A stretch of DNA of 64,000 nucleotides from Pseudoteredinibacter isoporae (GCF_011602085.1 NZ_JAAONY010000001.1:868001-932000); one strand, 5' to 3'. Shown: positions 32,566-42,874, counted from the stretch's first letter. The notes: generated from the letters alone by a model not told the origin. A program made the numbers and translations.

Positions 32566-34569
32566 ATGCCTTCCCGCAACCAGCTAGCCAATGCGATTCG
32601 TGCTTTGAGTATGGATGCCGTTCAACAAGCCAATTCCGGCCACCCGGGTGCCCCAATGGGCATGGCGGATATTGCCGAAGTACTGTGGAACGATTATCTG
32701 GTGCATAACCCGGCCAACCCCGAGTGGGCTAACCGTGACCGCTTCGTGCTGTCCAACGGCCATGGTTCCATGCTGATTTACTCTCTGTTGCATCTGTCTG
32801 GCTACGCGCTGCCCATTGAAGAGCTGAAGAACTTCCGCCAGTTGCACTCCAAGACTCCGGGTCACCCGGAATACGGTTACGCGCCGGGCGTAGAGACCAC
32901 TACGGGCCCATTGGGTCAGGGCATTACCAATGCCGTGGGTATGGCGGTTGCCGAGAAGATTCTGGCCGCGCAGTTTAACCGTGAAGGGCACGACATCGTT
33001 GATCACTACACCTACAGCTTCCTGGGTGATGGTTGCTTGATGGAAGGTATTTCCCATGAGGCCTGTTCTCTGGCTGGAACCCTGGGTCTGGGCAAACTGA
33101 TCGCGTTTTATGACGACAATGGCATCTCTATTGACGGTGAAGTTGAGGGCTGGTTTACCGACGACACGCCTAAGCGTTTTGAATCCTACGGCTGGCAGGT
33201 GATTCCAGCGGTCGATGGCCACGACAGTGCTGCCATCAAAGAAGCCATCGAACAGGCTCGCGCTGAAGAAGGCAAGCCGACCCTGATTTGCTGCAAAACC
33301 GTGATTGGTTTCGGTTCTCCCAACAAGCAGGGCAAGGAGGATTGTCACGGTGCTCCATTAGGTGCCGAAGAAATTGCTCTGGTTCGTGAAACCCTCGGTT
33401 GGGAGCACGATGCCTTCCAGATCCCCGAAGATATCTACAGCGCTTGGGATGCCAAAGACGCGGGCGCGAAAGCCGAAAGTGAGTGGGAAGAGAAACTGGC
33501 GGCATACAAAGGTGCCCATCCTGAGTTGGCCGCCGAGTTTGAGCGCCGTGTGATCAAGGGCGATCTTCCCGCTGATTTCAGCGAAAAAGCGGATGCCTAC
33601 ATTAAAGAGTGCCAGGAAGCGTCTGAGAAGATTGCTTCCCGCAAGGCGTCCCAGAACAGCCTGAACGCGTTTGGCCCGATGCTGCCTGAATTGCTGGGCG
33701 GTTCTGCGGATCTGGCCGGCTCCAACCTGACCTTGTGGAGTGGTTCAAAGGGCGTAACGGCTGACGATGCCAGTGGTAACTACCTGTTCTACGGCGTGCG
33801 TGAATTCGGTATGAGCGCCATCATGAACGGTATCGCTCTGCACGGCGGTTTCGTGAACTACGGTGCGACCTTCCTGATGTTTATGGAGTACGCCCGCAAC
33901 GCCGTACGCATGGCGGCCTTGATGGGGCAGCAGAGCATTTTTGTTTACACCCACGACTCCATTGGCCTGGGTGAAGATGGTCCAACACACCAGCCGGTCG
34001 AGCAAATTGCCAGCCTGCGCCTAACCCCAAATCTGCACACCTGGCGCCCCGCCGATGCCGTGGAATCTGCGGTTTCCTGGAAGAGCGCCATCGAGCGCCG
34101 CGATGGCCCGAGTGCACTGATTTTCTCTCGCCAGGGCTTAACGCCCCAGCCACGTAATGAGCAGCAGCTGGCGGATATCAGCCGTGGTGCCTATGTGTTG
34201 AAAGACAGCGACGGTGAGCCGGAAGCCATTTTGATTGCCACCGGTTCCGAGGTGGGTCTGGCGGTAGAAGCTGCTGACAAGCTGAGTGCTGCGGGCCGTA
34301 AGGTGCGTGTCGTATCCATGCCTTGTGCAGAAATTTTCAGTAAGCAAGATGCTGAGTACAAGCAGTCTGTATTGCCTATTGAAGTGGCCGCTCGTGTTGC
34401 CATTGAAGCGGCACATGAAGACTACTGGTACAAATTTGTTGGCCTGGAAGGTCGTGTGATCGGTATGAATACCTTCGGTGAATCCGCCCCGGGTAATGTA
34501 TTGTTGGAGCACTTTGGCTTTACCGTCGACAATGTGGTTGCCAATGTTGAAGAGTTGCTGGAAGACTAA
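32566..34569 (+). CDS. tkt: Transketolase
   Basis: A 667-residue thiamine diphosphate enzyme that moves two-carbon units in the pentose phosphate pathway. It starts [18 protein letters not shown] and has the substrate/TPP blocks [10 protein letters not shown] and [13 protein letters not shown]. The TPP/Mg motif [13 protein letters not shown] continues to the DDNGISIDG block. The pyrimidine-domain segment [18 protein letters not shown] leads to [17 protein letters not shown]. The length and motifs match TktA of gammaproteobacteria. It heads a tkt-epd-pgk-fba run of the kind seen in pseudomonads. AGGAG precedes the ATG. Confidence 0.98.
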   Translation: MPSRNQLANAIRALSMDAVQQANSGHPGAPMGMADIAEVLWNDYLVHNPANPEWANRDRFVLSNGHGSMLIYSLLHLSGYALPIEELKNFRQLHSKTPGHPEYGYAPGVETTTGPLGQGITNAVGMAVAEKILAAQFNREGHDIVDHYTYSFLGDGCLMEGISHEACSLAGTLGLGKLIAFYDDNGISIDGEVEGWFTDDTPKRFESYGWQVIPAVDGHDSAAIKEAIEQARAEEGKPTLICCKTVIGFGSPNKQGKEDCHGAPLGAEEIALVRETLGWEHDAFQIPEDIYSAWDAKDAGAKAESEWEEKLAAYKGAHPELAAEFERRVIKGDLPADFSEKADAYIKECQEASEKIASRKASQNSLNAFGPMLPELLGGSADLAGSNLTLWSGSKGVTADDASGNYLFYGVREFGMSAIMNGIALHGGFVNYGATFLMFMEYARNAVRMAALMGQQSIFVYTHDSIGLGEDGPTHQPVEQIASLRLTPNLHTWRPADAVESAVSWKSAIERRDGPSALIFSRQGLTPQPRNEQQLADISRGAYVLKDSDGEPEAILIATGSEVGLAVEAADKLSAAGRKVRVVSMPCAEIFSKQDAEYKQSVLPIEVAARVAIEAAHEDYWYKFVGLEGRVIGMNTFGESAPGNVLLEHFGFTVDNVVANVEELLED

Positions 34570-34632
34570 ACGGTCTTCCTTTTTCAGGTCGATGCCGCTT
34601 CTGTGCATCGGCCGCTGGCCGGACCTGTGAAT

Positions 34633-35661
34633 GTGAGCGTGACAAAGATAGCTATCAATGGCTACGGACGAATTGGCCGCTGTGTGCTGCGGGCTTTATT
34701 TGAAGCTCAGCAAGAGGGCCGCTTTGGCCATCTTCAAGTGCTGGCCATCAATGAACTGGCCGATTGCAACACCATTGCACACCTGACCCAATACGACTCC
34801 ACACACGGTCGCTTTCCGGCGGCCGTTGCGGTTGAGAATGATCAGCTGCATATCGATGACCAACGCATCCGTGTTTTGCACCAGCCTGATATCACGCAAC
34901 TGCCCTGGGCCGACATGGATATCGATTTGGTATTGGAATGTACCGGTGCTTTCAATGATCGCCAAACCGCGGAGCAGCATATTGCCGCAGGTGCTCGCCA
35001 TGTACTGTTTTCCCAGCCTGCAACGGCCGAAGTCGATGCCACCATTGTTTACGGTGTGAATCACCAGCAGTTAAATGGCCGCGAATTGATTGTGTCCAAT
35101 GCTTCCTGCACCACGAACTGCATCGTGCCGGTTATCCATACTTTGCATGAAGCGTTTGGTATTGATAGCGGTGTGATTACCACGATCCATTCGGCGATGA
35201 ACGACCAGCCAGTGATCGATGCCTACCATCACACCGATTTGCGTAAAACCCGGAGTGCGATTCAATCGATGATTCCCGTCGACACCGGTTTGGCAAAAGG
35301 CATTGATCGTCTCTTGCCCCAGTTGGCCGGACGATTTGAAGCCCAGGCCATGCGCGTACCCACCGTCAATGTATCGGCGATGGATCTGTCGGTGGTTATG
35401 AAGAGTGATGTCAGCACGGCGGATATTAACCGCGCCTTGCGAGAGGCGGCAGACAATGATTTTAACGGAGTGCTGGGCTACACCGAAGAGTTGCTGGCCT
35501 CCTGTGACTTCAACCACGACCCCCGCTCCAGCATTGTGGATGCCACCCAAACCCGAGTGGCCGGAGAACGCATGGTGAAAGTATTGACCTGGTTCGACAA
35601 CGAGTGGGGCTATGCCAACCGTATGATCGATACGGCGGCGTACTGGGCAAAAAAATTCTAA
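34633..35661 (+). CDS. epd: D-erythrose-4-phosphate dehydrogenase (GAPDH family)
   Basis: An NAD-dependent dehydrogenase that oxidises erythrose-4-phosphate toward pyridoxal phosphate synthesis. The Rossmann start is [18 protein letters not shown] and the catalytic Cys is in SNASCTTNC. Epd is preferred over GapA because of [39 protein letters not shown] and [11 protein letters not shown], which closely follow the E. coli Epd pattern. Position after tkt and before pgk also supports Epd. The start is uncertain: GTG codons at 34627, 34633 and 34639 all fit, with only a weak GGA upstream. The product has about 340 residues. A role in glycolysis cannot be excluded. Confidence 0.9.
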   Translation: MSVTKIAINGYGRIGRCVLRALFEAQQEGRFGHLQVLAINELADCNTIAHLTQYDSTHGRFPAAVAVENDQLHIDDQRIRVLHQPDITQLPWADMDIDLVLECTGAFNDRQTAEQHIAAGARHVLFSQPATAEVDATIVYGVNHQQLNGRELIVSNASCTTNCIVPVIHTLHEAFGIDSGVITTIHSAMNDQPVIDAYHHTDLRKTRSAIQSMIPVDTGLAKGIDRLLPQLAGRFEAQAMRVPTVNVSAMDLSVVMKSDVSTADINRALREAADNDFNGVLGYTEELLASCDFNHDPRSSIVDATQTRVAGERMVKVLTWFDNEWGYANRMIDTAAYWAKKF

Positions 35662-35684
35662 ATTTATACTGAGGACAACACACC

Positions 35685-36848
35685 ATGGCTGTTAAACAGA
35701 TGAGCGAACTGGATCTGGCGGGTAAGCGCGTACTGATTCGCGAAGACCTGAACGTGCCCGTGAAAGATGGCAAGGTCACCTCCGATGCGCGTATTCGTGC
35801 GGCTTTGCCAACCATCAAGCTGGCTCTGGATGCCGGTGCAAAAGTCATTGTGATGAGTCACCTTGGCCGCCCAACCGAAGGTGAGTTTGCCGAGGAGTTT
35901 TCCATGGCGCCAGTGGCGAATCATCTGGGCGGTCTGTTGGGCCGCGATGTGAGCGTGGTGAAAGACTGGCAGCAGGGTGTTGATGTTGCTGAAGGTGAGT
36001 TGGTGTTGTTGGAAAACGTGCGTTTCAACAAAGGTGAGAAGAAAGATGAAGATGAATTGGCCAGGGCCTATGCGTCTTTGTGCGATGTCTTTGTTATGGA
36101 CGCCTTTGGTACTGCGCACCGGGCTCAGGCTTCTACCCATGGTGTGGCCAAGTTTGCGCCGGAAGCTTGTGCCGGCCCGTTGTTGGCCGGTGAGCTGGAT
36201 GCGCTCGCCAAAGCACTGGATAAGCCCGCTCGCCCTATGGTGGCGATTGTGGGCGGCTCTAAAGTGAGCACCAAGTTAACGGTTCTGGAGTCATTGTCTG
36301 ATAAGGTGGACCAGTTGATCGTTGGTGGTGGCATTGCCAATACTTTTCTCGCGGCCAGCGGCAACAATGTGGGCAAGTCTTTGTGCGAGAATGACCTGAT
36401 CCCCAATGCCAAAGCGCTGATGAAAAAATGCGATATTCCTGTTCCCAGTGATGTTGTGGTTGGCCAGGAGTTTTCCGAAAGCGCTGCGGCTGAACTGAAG
36501 TCCGCGGGCGAGGTTACCGACAGCGATATGATTTTTGATATCGGCCCGGATGCTTCCGCAGAGCTGGCCAAGATCCTGGCGGACGCCAAAACCATCATTT
36601 GGAATGGCCCGGTAGGTGTGTTTGAATTTGATCAGTTTGGCGAAGGCACGAAAGCGCTGTCCCATGCTATTGCTGAGAGCGATGCCTTTTCGATTGCTGG
36701 TGGTGGTGACACTCTGGCGGCCGTTGATAAGTATGAGATTGCCGATAAAGTCTCTTATATCTCAACGGGTGGTGGCGCCTTTTTGGAATATGTTGAGGGT
36801 AAAACCTTACCGGCAGTTGCGATTTTAGAAGCTCGCGCTGCACAATAA
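35685..36848 (+). CDS. pgk: Phosphoglycerate kinase
   Basis: A 387-residue cytoplasmic kinase that interconverts 1,3-bisphosphoglycerate and 3-phosphoglycerate with ADP/ATP. The two-lobed PGK blocks are all present: [14 protein letters not shown] at the N-terminus, [39 protein letters not shown], then [15 protein letters not shown] and NGPVGVFEF, and [11 protein letters not shown] near the C-terminus. GAGGA precedes the ATG by about nine bases. It lies 23 bases after epd and 60 bases before fba. Confidence 0.98.
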   Translation: MAVKQMSELDLAGKRVLIREDLNVPVKDGKVTSDARIRAALPTIKLALDAGAKVIVMSHLGRPTEGEFAEEFSMAPVANHLGGLLGRDVSVVKDWQQGVDVAEGELVLLENVRFNKGEKKDEDELARAYASLCDVFVMDAFGTAHRAQASTHGVAKFAPEACAGPLLAGELDALAKALDKPARPMVAIVGGSKVSTKLTVLESLSDKVDQLIVGGGIANTFLAASGNNVGKSLCENDLIPNAKALMKKCDIPVPSDVVVGQEFSESAAAELKSAGEVTDSDMIFDIGPDASAELAKILADAKTIIWNGPVGVFEFDQFGEGTKALSHAIAESDAFSIAGGGDTLAAVDKYEIADKVSYISTGGGAFLEYVEGKTLPAVAILEARAAQ

Positions 36849-36908
36849 TTTTTAACTTGAAAAGGTCCCTAGGGATAGCGTGGGCCAGACTATTATAGGA
36901 AGACGATT

Positions 36909-37958
36909 ATGGCTTTAATTAGCATGCGCCAAATGTTGGATCACGCCGCCGAGTATGGCTATGGTGTGCCCGCATTTAACGTGAACAACCTGGAACAGAT
37001 GCGCGCCATTATGGAAGCTGCTGATCAAACCGATTCTCCGGTGATCGTGCAGGCTTCTGCCGGCGCCCGTAAATACGCTGGCGCACCTTTTTTACGCCAT
37101 CTGATTTTGGCTGCGATTGAAGAGTTTCCGCATATTCCTGTATGTATGCATCAGGACCATGGTACCTCGCCAGCGGTTTGCCAGCGTTCTATCCAATTGG
37201 GTTTCAGTTCCGTAATGATGGATGGCTCTCTGGGTGAAGACGGCAAAACCCCAACCGATTATGAATACAATGTTGACGTAACCCGTCGCACGGTCGACAT
37301 GGCCCACGCTTGTGGTGTGTCGGTAGAAGGTGAACTGGGTTGTCTGGGTTCATTGGAAACCGGTGAGGCTGGTGAAGAAGATGGCATTGGCGCCGTGGGC
37401 AAATTGAGTCACGATCAAATGCTGACTGACCCGGAAGAAGCGGCTGACTTTGTTGCAAAAACCAAAGTTGATGCCTTGGCGATTGCTTGTGGTACTTCTC
37501 ATGGTGCGTACAAATTTACTCGCCCGCCTACAGGCGATATTCTGGCGATCGATCGCATTAAAGCCATTCACGAACAAATTCCGAATACCCATTTGGTGAT
37601 GCACGGTTCTTCCTCTGTGCCGCAGGAGTGGTTGAAGGTAATCAATGAATTTGGCGGTGAGATTCCGGAAACCTATGGTGTGCCGGTCGAGCAAATTTGC
37701 GAAGGTATCAAGCACGGTGTGCGCAAGGTGAACATCGATACCGATTTGCGTTTGGCTTCCACGGGTGCTGTGCGTCGTTTCCTGGCGGAAAACACCAGCG
37801 AATTTGACCCGCGTAAATTCCTGAGCAAAACCGTTGATGCTATGAAAGACATTTGTGTGGCGCGTTACGAAGCCTTTGGCACCGCTGGCAATGCCAGCAA
37901 GATCAAGCCTATCAGCCTGGACGATATGTTCCTGCGTTATGAGAATGGCGAGCTTTAA
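36909..37958 (+). CDS. fba: Class II fructose-bisphosphate aldolase
   Basis: A zinc-dependent aldolase of 349 residues that cleaves fructose-1,6-bisphosphate or makes it during gluconeogenesis. It starts [21 protein letters not shown]. Zinc and catalytic blocks are [38 protein letters not shown] and [12 protein letters not shown], then the [11 protein letters not shown] segment that contacts phosphate. This is the long class IIB-type sequence common in pseudomonads and cyanobacteria. AGGAAG precedes the ATG. A terminator follows, closing the operon. Confidence 0.98.
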   Translation: MALISMRQMLDHAAEYGYGVPAFNVNNLEQMRAIMEAADQTDSPVIVQASAGARKYAGAPFLRHLILAAIEEFPHIPVCMHQDHGTSPAVCQRSIQLGFSSVMMDGSLGEDGKTPTDYEYNVDVTRRTVDMAHACGVSVEGELGCLGSLETGEAGEEDGIGAVGKLSHDQMLTDPEEAADFVAKTKVDALAIACGTSHGAYKFTRPPTGDILAIDRIKAIHEQIPNTHLVMHGSSSVPQEWLKVINEFGGEIPETYGVPVEQICEGIKHGVRKVNIDTDLRLASTGAVRRFLAENTSEFDPRKFLSKTVDAMKDICVARYEAFGTAGNASKIKPISLDDMFLRYENGEL

Positions 37959-37978
37959 GAGTGAATTAAAGCGTTTGT

Positions 37979-38007
37979 AAAAACCGGAGCTTGCTCCGGT
38001 TTTTTTA
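37979..38007. terminator. Terminator between fba and the M23 peptidase gene
   Basis: ACCGGAGC (37983-37990) pairs with GCTCCGGT (37993-38000) across a two-base gap and is followed by seven T. AAAA on the left makes it usable from both strands, which suits the convergent genes. Confidence 0.9.
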
Positions 38008-38028
38008 TGCCCAGGAATTGAGTCGGGT

Positions 38029-38955
38029 TTATATTTTTTGCCCCGCTCTTGGGTTAAAGGTTTTGCCATCTCTCCCCCGTAAGCGGAAGGGTAGGGAAGC
38101 GACGCGCCCGCCAACAATGCCGCGAATCACAAAGTGCAGATGAGGGCCGGTGGAATAACCGGATGATCCTGCGCGCGCGATTAATTGCCCGGCACGAACT
38201 TTATCGCCGGGTTTTACTTTGGCGCTGCCTTGCAGAATATGCGCATAAATCGCCGAACTGCCATCGTCATGATAAACCGTGATGTGATTGGCCTTGTCGA
38301 GGAAAAAGCTCTTGGCGCCCCCCATATGATAATCGTCTTTGGCAATGGCCACGACGCCGGGGCGTGCAGCGGCAATGTCGGTGCCCACTTCCATGGCGAT
38401 ATCCAAAGCGTTGCGATTGCCGATACCGGTATGTGAAAAACGTCCGTTAAAGCCCTGGCTGATCAGCAGGCGTTTTTTGCTGGAAAAGGGCAGTTCGTAA
38501 ACCGACTGGCTGTGTACCACATTGAGCTTGCCAATGGCCCAACCGGATTTTATTTCACCGAAGGCAGTGTCTTGTTCACGCAGCAGAAATCGACCTGGTC
38601 CTTCTGCGCTGAAGCGAAAACGTTTTTTGCCAAGGCGGCTGGCTCGGTATATAAACTGAATGGGCGCGTGAACCGGATTGTTCAAAAACAGGCGATGTTT
38701 ACCATCTTCTCTGAGGGTTTCCAGCCAGGGCTCGTGTTTTGAGGCGTTACCGCGGGTTTTTAATTGAATGGTTTCAGCGGCTTGTTTGGGTTTTTTATCG
38801 GTAAAGACCCACTTGCCGTTTTCGTCCTTGTATTTGTAAATTTTGCTTTGCGCATTGCTGGTTGATGTCGTCAGGCAGTAACTCAGCAGAACGGCCAGTA
38901 GGCCAAGTCGAATGGGAAATGGCCGTTTCGGCTCAGTGGAGAAATTCAAAGGCAT
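38029..38955 (-). CDS. M23 family peptidase with DUF4124 domain
   Basis: A 308-residue exported protein of the LytM/M23 cell-wall endopeptidase type. A signal peptide (LGLLAVLLSYCLTTSTSNAQ) is followed by a DUF4124 segment (IYKYKDENGKWVFTDKKP), then the M23 domain. The C-terminal zinc site has YAHILQG and GPHLHFVIRG. The first zinc ligand region reads GIGNRNALDIAMEVGTD, where the usual His four residues before the Asp is Arg, so it may be an inactive amidase activator or use a shifted His. ATG 38955 is preferred because it starts directly before the signal peptide. It is convergent to fba and precedes no obvious partner. Confidence 0.85.
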   Translation of the reverse strand: MPLNFSTEPKRPFPIRLGLLAVLLSYCLTTSTSNAQSKIYKYKDENGKWVFTDKKPKQAAETIQLKTRGNASKHEPWLETLREDGKHRLFLNNPVHAPIQFIYRASRLGKKRFRFSAEGPGRFLLREQDTAFGEIKSGWAIGKLNVVHSQSVYELPFSSKKRLLISQGFNGRFSHTGIGNRNALDIAMEVGTDIAAARPGVVAIAKDDYHMGGAKSFFLDKANHITVYHDDGSSAIYAHILQGSAKVKPGDKVRAGQLIARAGSSGYSTGPHLHFVIRGIVGGRVASLPFRLRGRDGKTFNPRAGQKI

Positions 38956-38977
38956 GGTGACGTGTTCTGACTGCGCA

Positions 38978-39877
38978 TTAGTTATTGTGCTTAGCTTGGC
39001 ATAATTGCAACCAGTGTTCCAGAGAGTGACTGATGGCTTTGTCGCGGTGGAATACAAAATAAAAACGCCGACGCCAATCCCGGTGGGGAGCATGCAGTTG
39101 GGCCAGACTGCCTCTTTGCAGGGCTTCGCTCACCGCCAGGCGGGACAGACAGGCTACCCCCAAATCGGCTTCAATGGCGCGCTTGATGGCTTCGGTATGT
39201 TCCAGCTCCATGGCGATATTCAAGTGGGGCAATAGGCCGTGCAGGGCATGCTCGAAGGCCTGGCGGGTACCGGAGCCATGTTCCCGACTGATCCAGCGGA
39301 GAGACAGCAATTGCTCATCGCTTAGTGCGCCTTGATTCACGAGGGGATGATTGGGGTTGGCGACAATCACGAGTTCATCATCACGCCAGTGCTCGCTTCG
39401 CAGCTGGGGGTGATTAAACTCGCCTTCAATCAAGCCTATATCCAACTCATAGTTGAGTACCTGATGAGCGATGTTGTCGGTGTTGGCGACATGAAGATCG
39501 ACCTTGGCTTCCTGGCCCTGTTGGCGGGCGTCGTTCATGTATTCGGCGACCAACGGCACAGCCAGATAATTGCCAATGGTTAAGGTCGCGCCCACTCTCA
39601 AGTCTCCCAACCCGGCCTGGCCTTTAAAGCTGGATTCCAGCTGCTCGGCTGCGCTCATCAAGCTCTGGGCCTGGGGGCGCAGGGCGATGCCGTTTTCATT
39701 CAGTCGCAAACGCTTGCCGAGGCGGTCAAAGAGCTGCAGGCCGAATTGCTGCTCCAATTCACGCAGGGCGGAGCTGGCTGCGGACTGGGAAAGGTTGAGC
39801 TGTTTGGCCGCCAGGCTGATGTTCTGCTGTTGGGCGGTGGCCAGGAAAACCTCAATTTGGCGAAGACTAAAACGCAT
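38978..39877 (-). CDS. finR: LysR-type regulator, FinR-like
   Basis: A 299-residue LysR regulator. The N-terminal helix-turn-helix is FSLRQIEVFLATAQQQNISL, then AAKQLNLSQSAASSALRELE. The effector domain has GATLTIGNYLAVPLVAEY and the hinge segment ELDIGLIEGEFNHPQL. It is transcribed divergently from the ferredoxin-NADP reductase gene, the same layout as finR-fprA in pseudomonads, where FinR activates fprA in response to superoxide or sulfite-related stress. Assignment rests on that layout plus the CysB-like general form. A dyad in the shared promoter is a candidate site. Confidence 0.8.
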   Translation of the reverse strand: MRFSLRQIEVFLATAQQQNISLAAKQLNLSQSAASSALRELEQQFGLQLFDRLGKRLRLNENGIALRPQAQSLMSAAEQLESSFKGQAGLGDLRVGATLTIGNYLAVPLVAEYMNDARQQGQEAKVDLHVANTDNIAHQVLNYELDIGLIEGEFNHPQLRSEHWRDDELVIVANPNHPLVNQGALSDEQLLSLRWISREHGSGTRQAFEHALHGLLPHLNIAMELEHTEAIKRAIEADLGVACLSRLAVSEALQRGSLAQLHAPHRDWRRRFYFVFHRDKAISHSLEHWLQLCQAKHNN

Positions 39878-39890
39878 ATCGGTACCGCAT

Positions 39891-39941
39891 AATGGGTTTG
39901 TATATCGATTTTATCAATAAGCAATAGAAAAATAACCCATT
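39891..39941. promoter_or_regulatory. finR-fpr intergenic operator candidates
   Basis: A LysR-type dyad TATCGATTTTATCAATA (39903-39919) sits between AATGGGTT (39891-39898) and its exact inverse AACCCATT (39934-39941). Nested symmetry between divergent genes fits a LysR activator site. The factor is inferred to be the adjacent FinR-like protein. Confidence 0.5.
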
Positions 39942-40005
39942 TTACAGCTAAGGGACAGGCATCTAGACTGCTTGCAGTTGAAAGTTACCCCTGTGGAGAA
40001 GCCCT

Positions 40006-40779
40006 ATGGCCAGCCTGATTCGTGAACGAGTCACCCGAATACATCACTGGAATGAAAGCCTGTTCAGCTTTAATACCAGCCGTAGCCAGAGCTTACGCTT
40101 TGAAAATGGCCATTTCGTGATGATGGGGCTGGAGGTTGAGGGTAAACCACTGATGCGGGCCTACAGTATTGCCAGCGCGAACTACGATGAAGAGCTGGAA
40201 TTCTTCAGCATCAAAGTCCCCGATGGTCCACTGACTTCCCGTCTACAGAACATTCAGGTTGGTGATGAGGTTTTATTATCCACCAAGCCCACGGGCACCT
40301 TGGTGGCAGATCACCTGCTGGAAGGCAAGCACCTTTATCTGATCAGCACGGGTACCGGGTTGGCACCGTTCATGAGCATCATCAAAGATCCTGAGGTGTA
40401 CCAGCGCTTTGACAAGATTATTCTGACTCATGGTGTGCGTCATATTTCCGAGTTGGCCTACCAGGATGTGATTGAAAACGAATTGCCCAACAATGAATTC
40501 TTTGGGGAAGAAGTACGCGAAAAGCTGTTGTACTACCCCACTGTTACCCGCGAGCCCTATCGCAACAATGGTCGAATTACTGACCTGATGCGGATTGGTA
40601 AACTGTTCCACGATTTGGATTTGCCCAAGCCAAATCTCGACGACGATCGTTTTATGATTTGCGGCAGCCCGAGCATGCTGAAAGAGACGTGTGAAATTCT
40701 CGATAGCCATGGTTTTAAAGAATCGCGCCATGGGCAAAAAGCTCACTATGTGATTGAGCGTGCTTTTGTAGAGCAGTAA
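40006..40779 (+). CDS. fpr: Ferredoxin-NADP(+) reductase
   Basis: A 257-residue FAD flavoenzyme that passes electrons between NADPH and ferredoxin or flavodoxin, often for Fe-S repair and oxidative stress. The FAD site has RAYSIASANYDEELEFFSI and VPDGPLTSRLQ. The NADP site has LISTGTGLAPFMSI and MICGSPSMLKETCEIL. It ends AHYVIERAFVEQ, as in bacterial subclass I Fpr. AGAAG precedes the ATG (the upstream text reads TGGAGAAGCCCT). It is divergent from the FinR-like regulator and is followed by a terminator. Confidence 0.97.
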   Translation: MASLIRERVTRIHHWNESLFSFNTSRSQSLRFENGHFVMMGLEVEGKPLMRAYSIASANYDEELEFFSIKVPDGPLTSRLQNIQVGDEVLLSTKPTGTLVADHLLEGKHLYLISTGTGLAPFMSIIKDPEVYQRFDKIILTHGVRHISELAYQDVIENELPNNEFFGEEVREKLLYYPTVTREPYRNNGRITDLMRIGKLFHDLDLPKPNLDDDRFMICGSPSMLKETCEILDSHGFKESRHGQKAHYVIERAFVEQ

Positions 40780-40835
40780 AGCAGAAGTTTTTAAATTCAA
40801 GCACCAGCAATACGACGTTAACCGTTTCACGCTTT

Positions 40836-40868
40836 AGCCCCCTCGGTTTTTGCCCAGGGGGCTTTTTT
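40836..40868 (+). terminator. Terminator after fpr
   Basis: AGCCCCCT (40836-40843) pairs with AGGGGGCT (40856-40863), followed by a run of T to 40868. The twelve-base loop is long but the stem is GC-rich. Confidence 0.85.
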
Positions 40869-40930
40869 CGTTTTGGTCCCGGGTATTTTCGCTTACACTG
40901 CGTGAAGGGAAGGCAACGACGAGAATAATT

Positions 40931-42067
40931 ATGGCAAGGTTCCTACTATTGATGCTGCGCAGATCCTGTCTGTTGCTGATGCTGGGTGGCTTGCTCGCTT
41001 GTAGCGACCCCACGCCTGTGATTACGGATTGCAATGCCAAAGGCGATCGTAAAGCGCTATGTGGCTTTCACAACCCGGAAGATCTTGAACCGCTGGGCGA
41101 TGGGCGCACCTTAATCGTCAGTCAGATGGGAATTGTCGGACAACACACGCCAGGGTCTCTGGCGTTTTATGATGTGAAAGCCAAACACCTTAAGATTTTT
41201 CCCGATTTCACCGAAGCGGACCCGGAGCGTTGGGGGCAGGAAAACTGTGAGCCGCCAGGAGAAGCGTTTTCACCCCATGGCATTCACCTCAGTCGATTGA
41301 ACGAAAATACTCAGCGTCTATTGGTGGTGAATCACGGTGGGCGCGAAGCCGTCGAGTCGTTTTTAATTCGACGCGAGGACGATACGTTTCAGATCAGTTG
41401 GCAGGGCTGTGTCGAAATGCCCGACAACAGCAATATCAATGATGTAGTAGCCGGGCCAGATGGCGGTTTCTTTACAACACATATGTTTGCCATGGAGGGG
41501 CTGAGTCTGGGCCCGATCAACTGGCCGCAACTGGAAGGCTTGTTAGGCTTTGATACCGGATGGGTCTGGCATTGGACGCCCGAAAATGGCGGTGCCTTTT
41601 CCAAGGTAAAAGATTTCCGCAGTGCCTTCCCCAATGGCATTCAAATTGATGCCGAAGGCAAGTACCTCTATGTAAACAGCTGGGGTGATAATCAGGTTCA
41701 CAAACTGGATTGGCGCAGCGGTGAGGTTCTCGCCACGGCCGATATGCCGCACCCGGACAATACACAATGGACAGAGGATGGCCGCTTGCTGGTGGCTTCG
41801 CAGCATTTCAACCTGGCCAGTGCTCGGCAGTGTATGGAAATTCGCAAAGGCGCTTGCCCGAGCCGTTTTGATATTGTTGCTGTCAATCCAGAAGATATGA
41901 GTCACACCGTTGTTCTGGAGCAGCAGGGGCCGCCGATGGGGGCGGGAACGGTTGCTCAGGTGTTAGGCAACTACTTATATATCGGCAGCTTTGCCGGTGA
42001 CCGTCTCTTGCGGGTTCCCTGGCCGGTTAGAGAAAGTGCGGAAGGTGCGGACGAGCAAGGCAATTAG
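40931..42067 (+). CDS. Beta-propeller lipoprotein (SMP-30/paraoxonase-like)
   Basis: A 378-residue lipoprotein (lipobox GGLLAC) whose mature part reads like a six-bladed propeller. Blade-like segments include NPEDLEPLGDGRTLIVSQMG, GEAFSPHGIHLSRLN, NDVVAGPDGGFFTTHMF, FPNGIQIDAEGKYLYVNSW and GNYLYIGSFAGDRLLRV. These spaced Asn, Asp and His positions resemble the calcium-binding and catalytic arrangement of SMP-30/gluconolactonase or paraoxonase enzymes. The substrate could be a lactone or phosphoester, but this is an inference from fold. ATG 40931 begins directly before the signal peptide; the upstream ATG region overlaps the terminator. Confidence 0.82.
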   Translation: MARFLLLMLRRSCLLLMLGGLLACSDPTPVITDCNAKGDRKALCGFHNPEDLEPLGDGRTLIVSQMGIVGQHTPGSLAFYDVKAKHLKIFPDFTEADPERWGQENCEPPGEAFSPHGIHLSRLNENTQRLLVVNHGGREAVESFLIRREDDTFQISWQGCVEMPDNSNINDVVAGPDGGFFTTHMFAMEGLSLGPINWPQLEGLLGFDTGWVWHWTPENGGAFSKVKDFRSAFPNGIQIDAEGKYLYVNSWGDNQVHKLDWRSGEVLATADMPHPDNTQWTEDGRLLVASQHFNLASARQCMEIRKGACPSRFDIVAVNPEDMSHTVVLEQQGPPMGAGTVAQVLGNYLYIGSFAGDRLLRVPWPVRESAEGADEQGN

Positions 42068-42143
42068 CGTTTCGTCTAATAGCCTTGCCAAAACGACCGG
42101 CTCATAATGGGCCGGTAGAATGTTTATCAGCACAGGGTGATGC

Positions 42144-42488
42144 ATGAAAAATCAGTGGGCGGCCTATGCCGCAGGTGCCGTATTGTTGTTTGGCGCAGCG
42201 TTTTGGGCGTCAATTCTGCCCCTCGATTATAAAGGCGTTGTATTGCTTATGGGCGTGCCCAGTCTGTTTGCCGGTTATTACTTTGCACGTTTTCCGATGC
42301 CGTATATCTGGGGAGCCCTTTTGGGTATCGCATTTTATATGGGGCTGGAATATATGATCTACGGGCCGATCTATAAAGTGTCCGGGCCAGTGTACGGTGC
42401 GGCGTATATCCTGGCGATTGCCTGTTGTCTGACGGGGGTCTGGATTTCAAATTGGCGACTAAGCCGCTCAAACCAGAGGATAGCTTGA
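42144..42488 (+). CDS. Small four-helix membrane protein, unknown function
   Basis: A 114-residue protein with about four membrane helices (residues 5-24, 29-46, 52-75, 82-101) and a short basic tail. It has no charged or catalytic motifs beyond an aromatic FARFPMPYIWG loop. AGGGTGATGC precedes the ATG. It follows the propeller lipoprotein gene by 76 bases on the same strand, and the interval has a short hairpin. I do not recognise a family. Confidence 0.72.
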   Translation: MKNQWAAYAAGAVLLFGAAFWASILPLDYKGVVLLMGVPSLFAGYYFARFPMPYIWGALLGIAFYMGLEYMIYGPIYKVSGPVYGAAYILAIACCLTGVWISNWRLSRSNQRIA

Positions 42489-42531
42489 GCGGCCTGCATT
42501 CGGCTTAATAAAGCCGCGTCGTGGGAAGTGA

Positions 42532-42843
42532 TTACTTTTCTTTGTAGGCTATTTGCGGTGCTTTGCCATAAATGGCACCGCCACGCAGACTGCGAGTAAT
42601 GCCAGCCGTCTCCAGTTGCTTTTCAATTTTAGGGCCGTACTCCGCAAGAAAATCCATCCACTCCTGGGTACTTTTGCATTTTTTTCGATATTTCCCGTAA
42701 ATGGATTTTCGCACCACTAAACAAATTTTTTCTTCTTCCTGGGCCTGCATTTGTGCTTGTGGTTTTTGTTCGCTTGCCGGGAGCATGGCAAAGCTGAGGC
42801 TGCTCAGGCTGAGTAGTGCGGCTGAACAAATAAACTTTTTCAT
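42532..42843 (-). CDS. Small secreted CX14C protein, copy 1
   Basis: A 103-residue exported protein with a signal peptide (MKKFICSAALLSLSSLSFA). Its mature core has the pattern C-x3-R-x-S-[IL]-Y-x3-[RS]-K-K-C-x4-E-W, shared with the two upstream genes. Here it is Cys41, Arg45, Ser47, Tyr49 and Cys56, then Glu61-Trp62, then GPKIEKQLETAG. The cysteines are 15 positions apart and could form a disulfide. GGAGGTGAAC gives a strong ribosome binding site. It ends APQIAYKEK. It is the most downstream of three tandem paralogues. I know of no assigned function. Many proteobacterial small periplasmic proteins carry similar C...C-x-T-x2-E-W elements. Confidence 0.78.
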   Translation of the reverse strand: MKKFICSAALLSLSSLSFAMLPASEQKPQAQMQAQEEEKICLVVRKSIYGKYRKKCKSTQEWMDFLAEYGPKIEKQLETAGITRSLRGGAIYGKAPQIAYKEK

Positions 42844-42874
42844 GTTCACCTCCAATTGTGAACGTTACTTTTAC

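Noticed and set aside
32584-33348. 254-residue minus-strand frame over tkt
   Set aside because: It mirrors the transketolase coding sequence and has no start signal.
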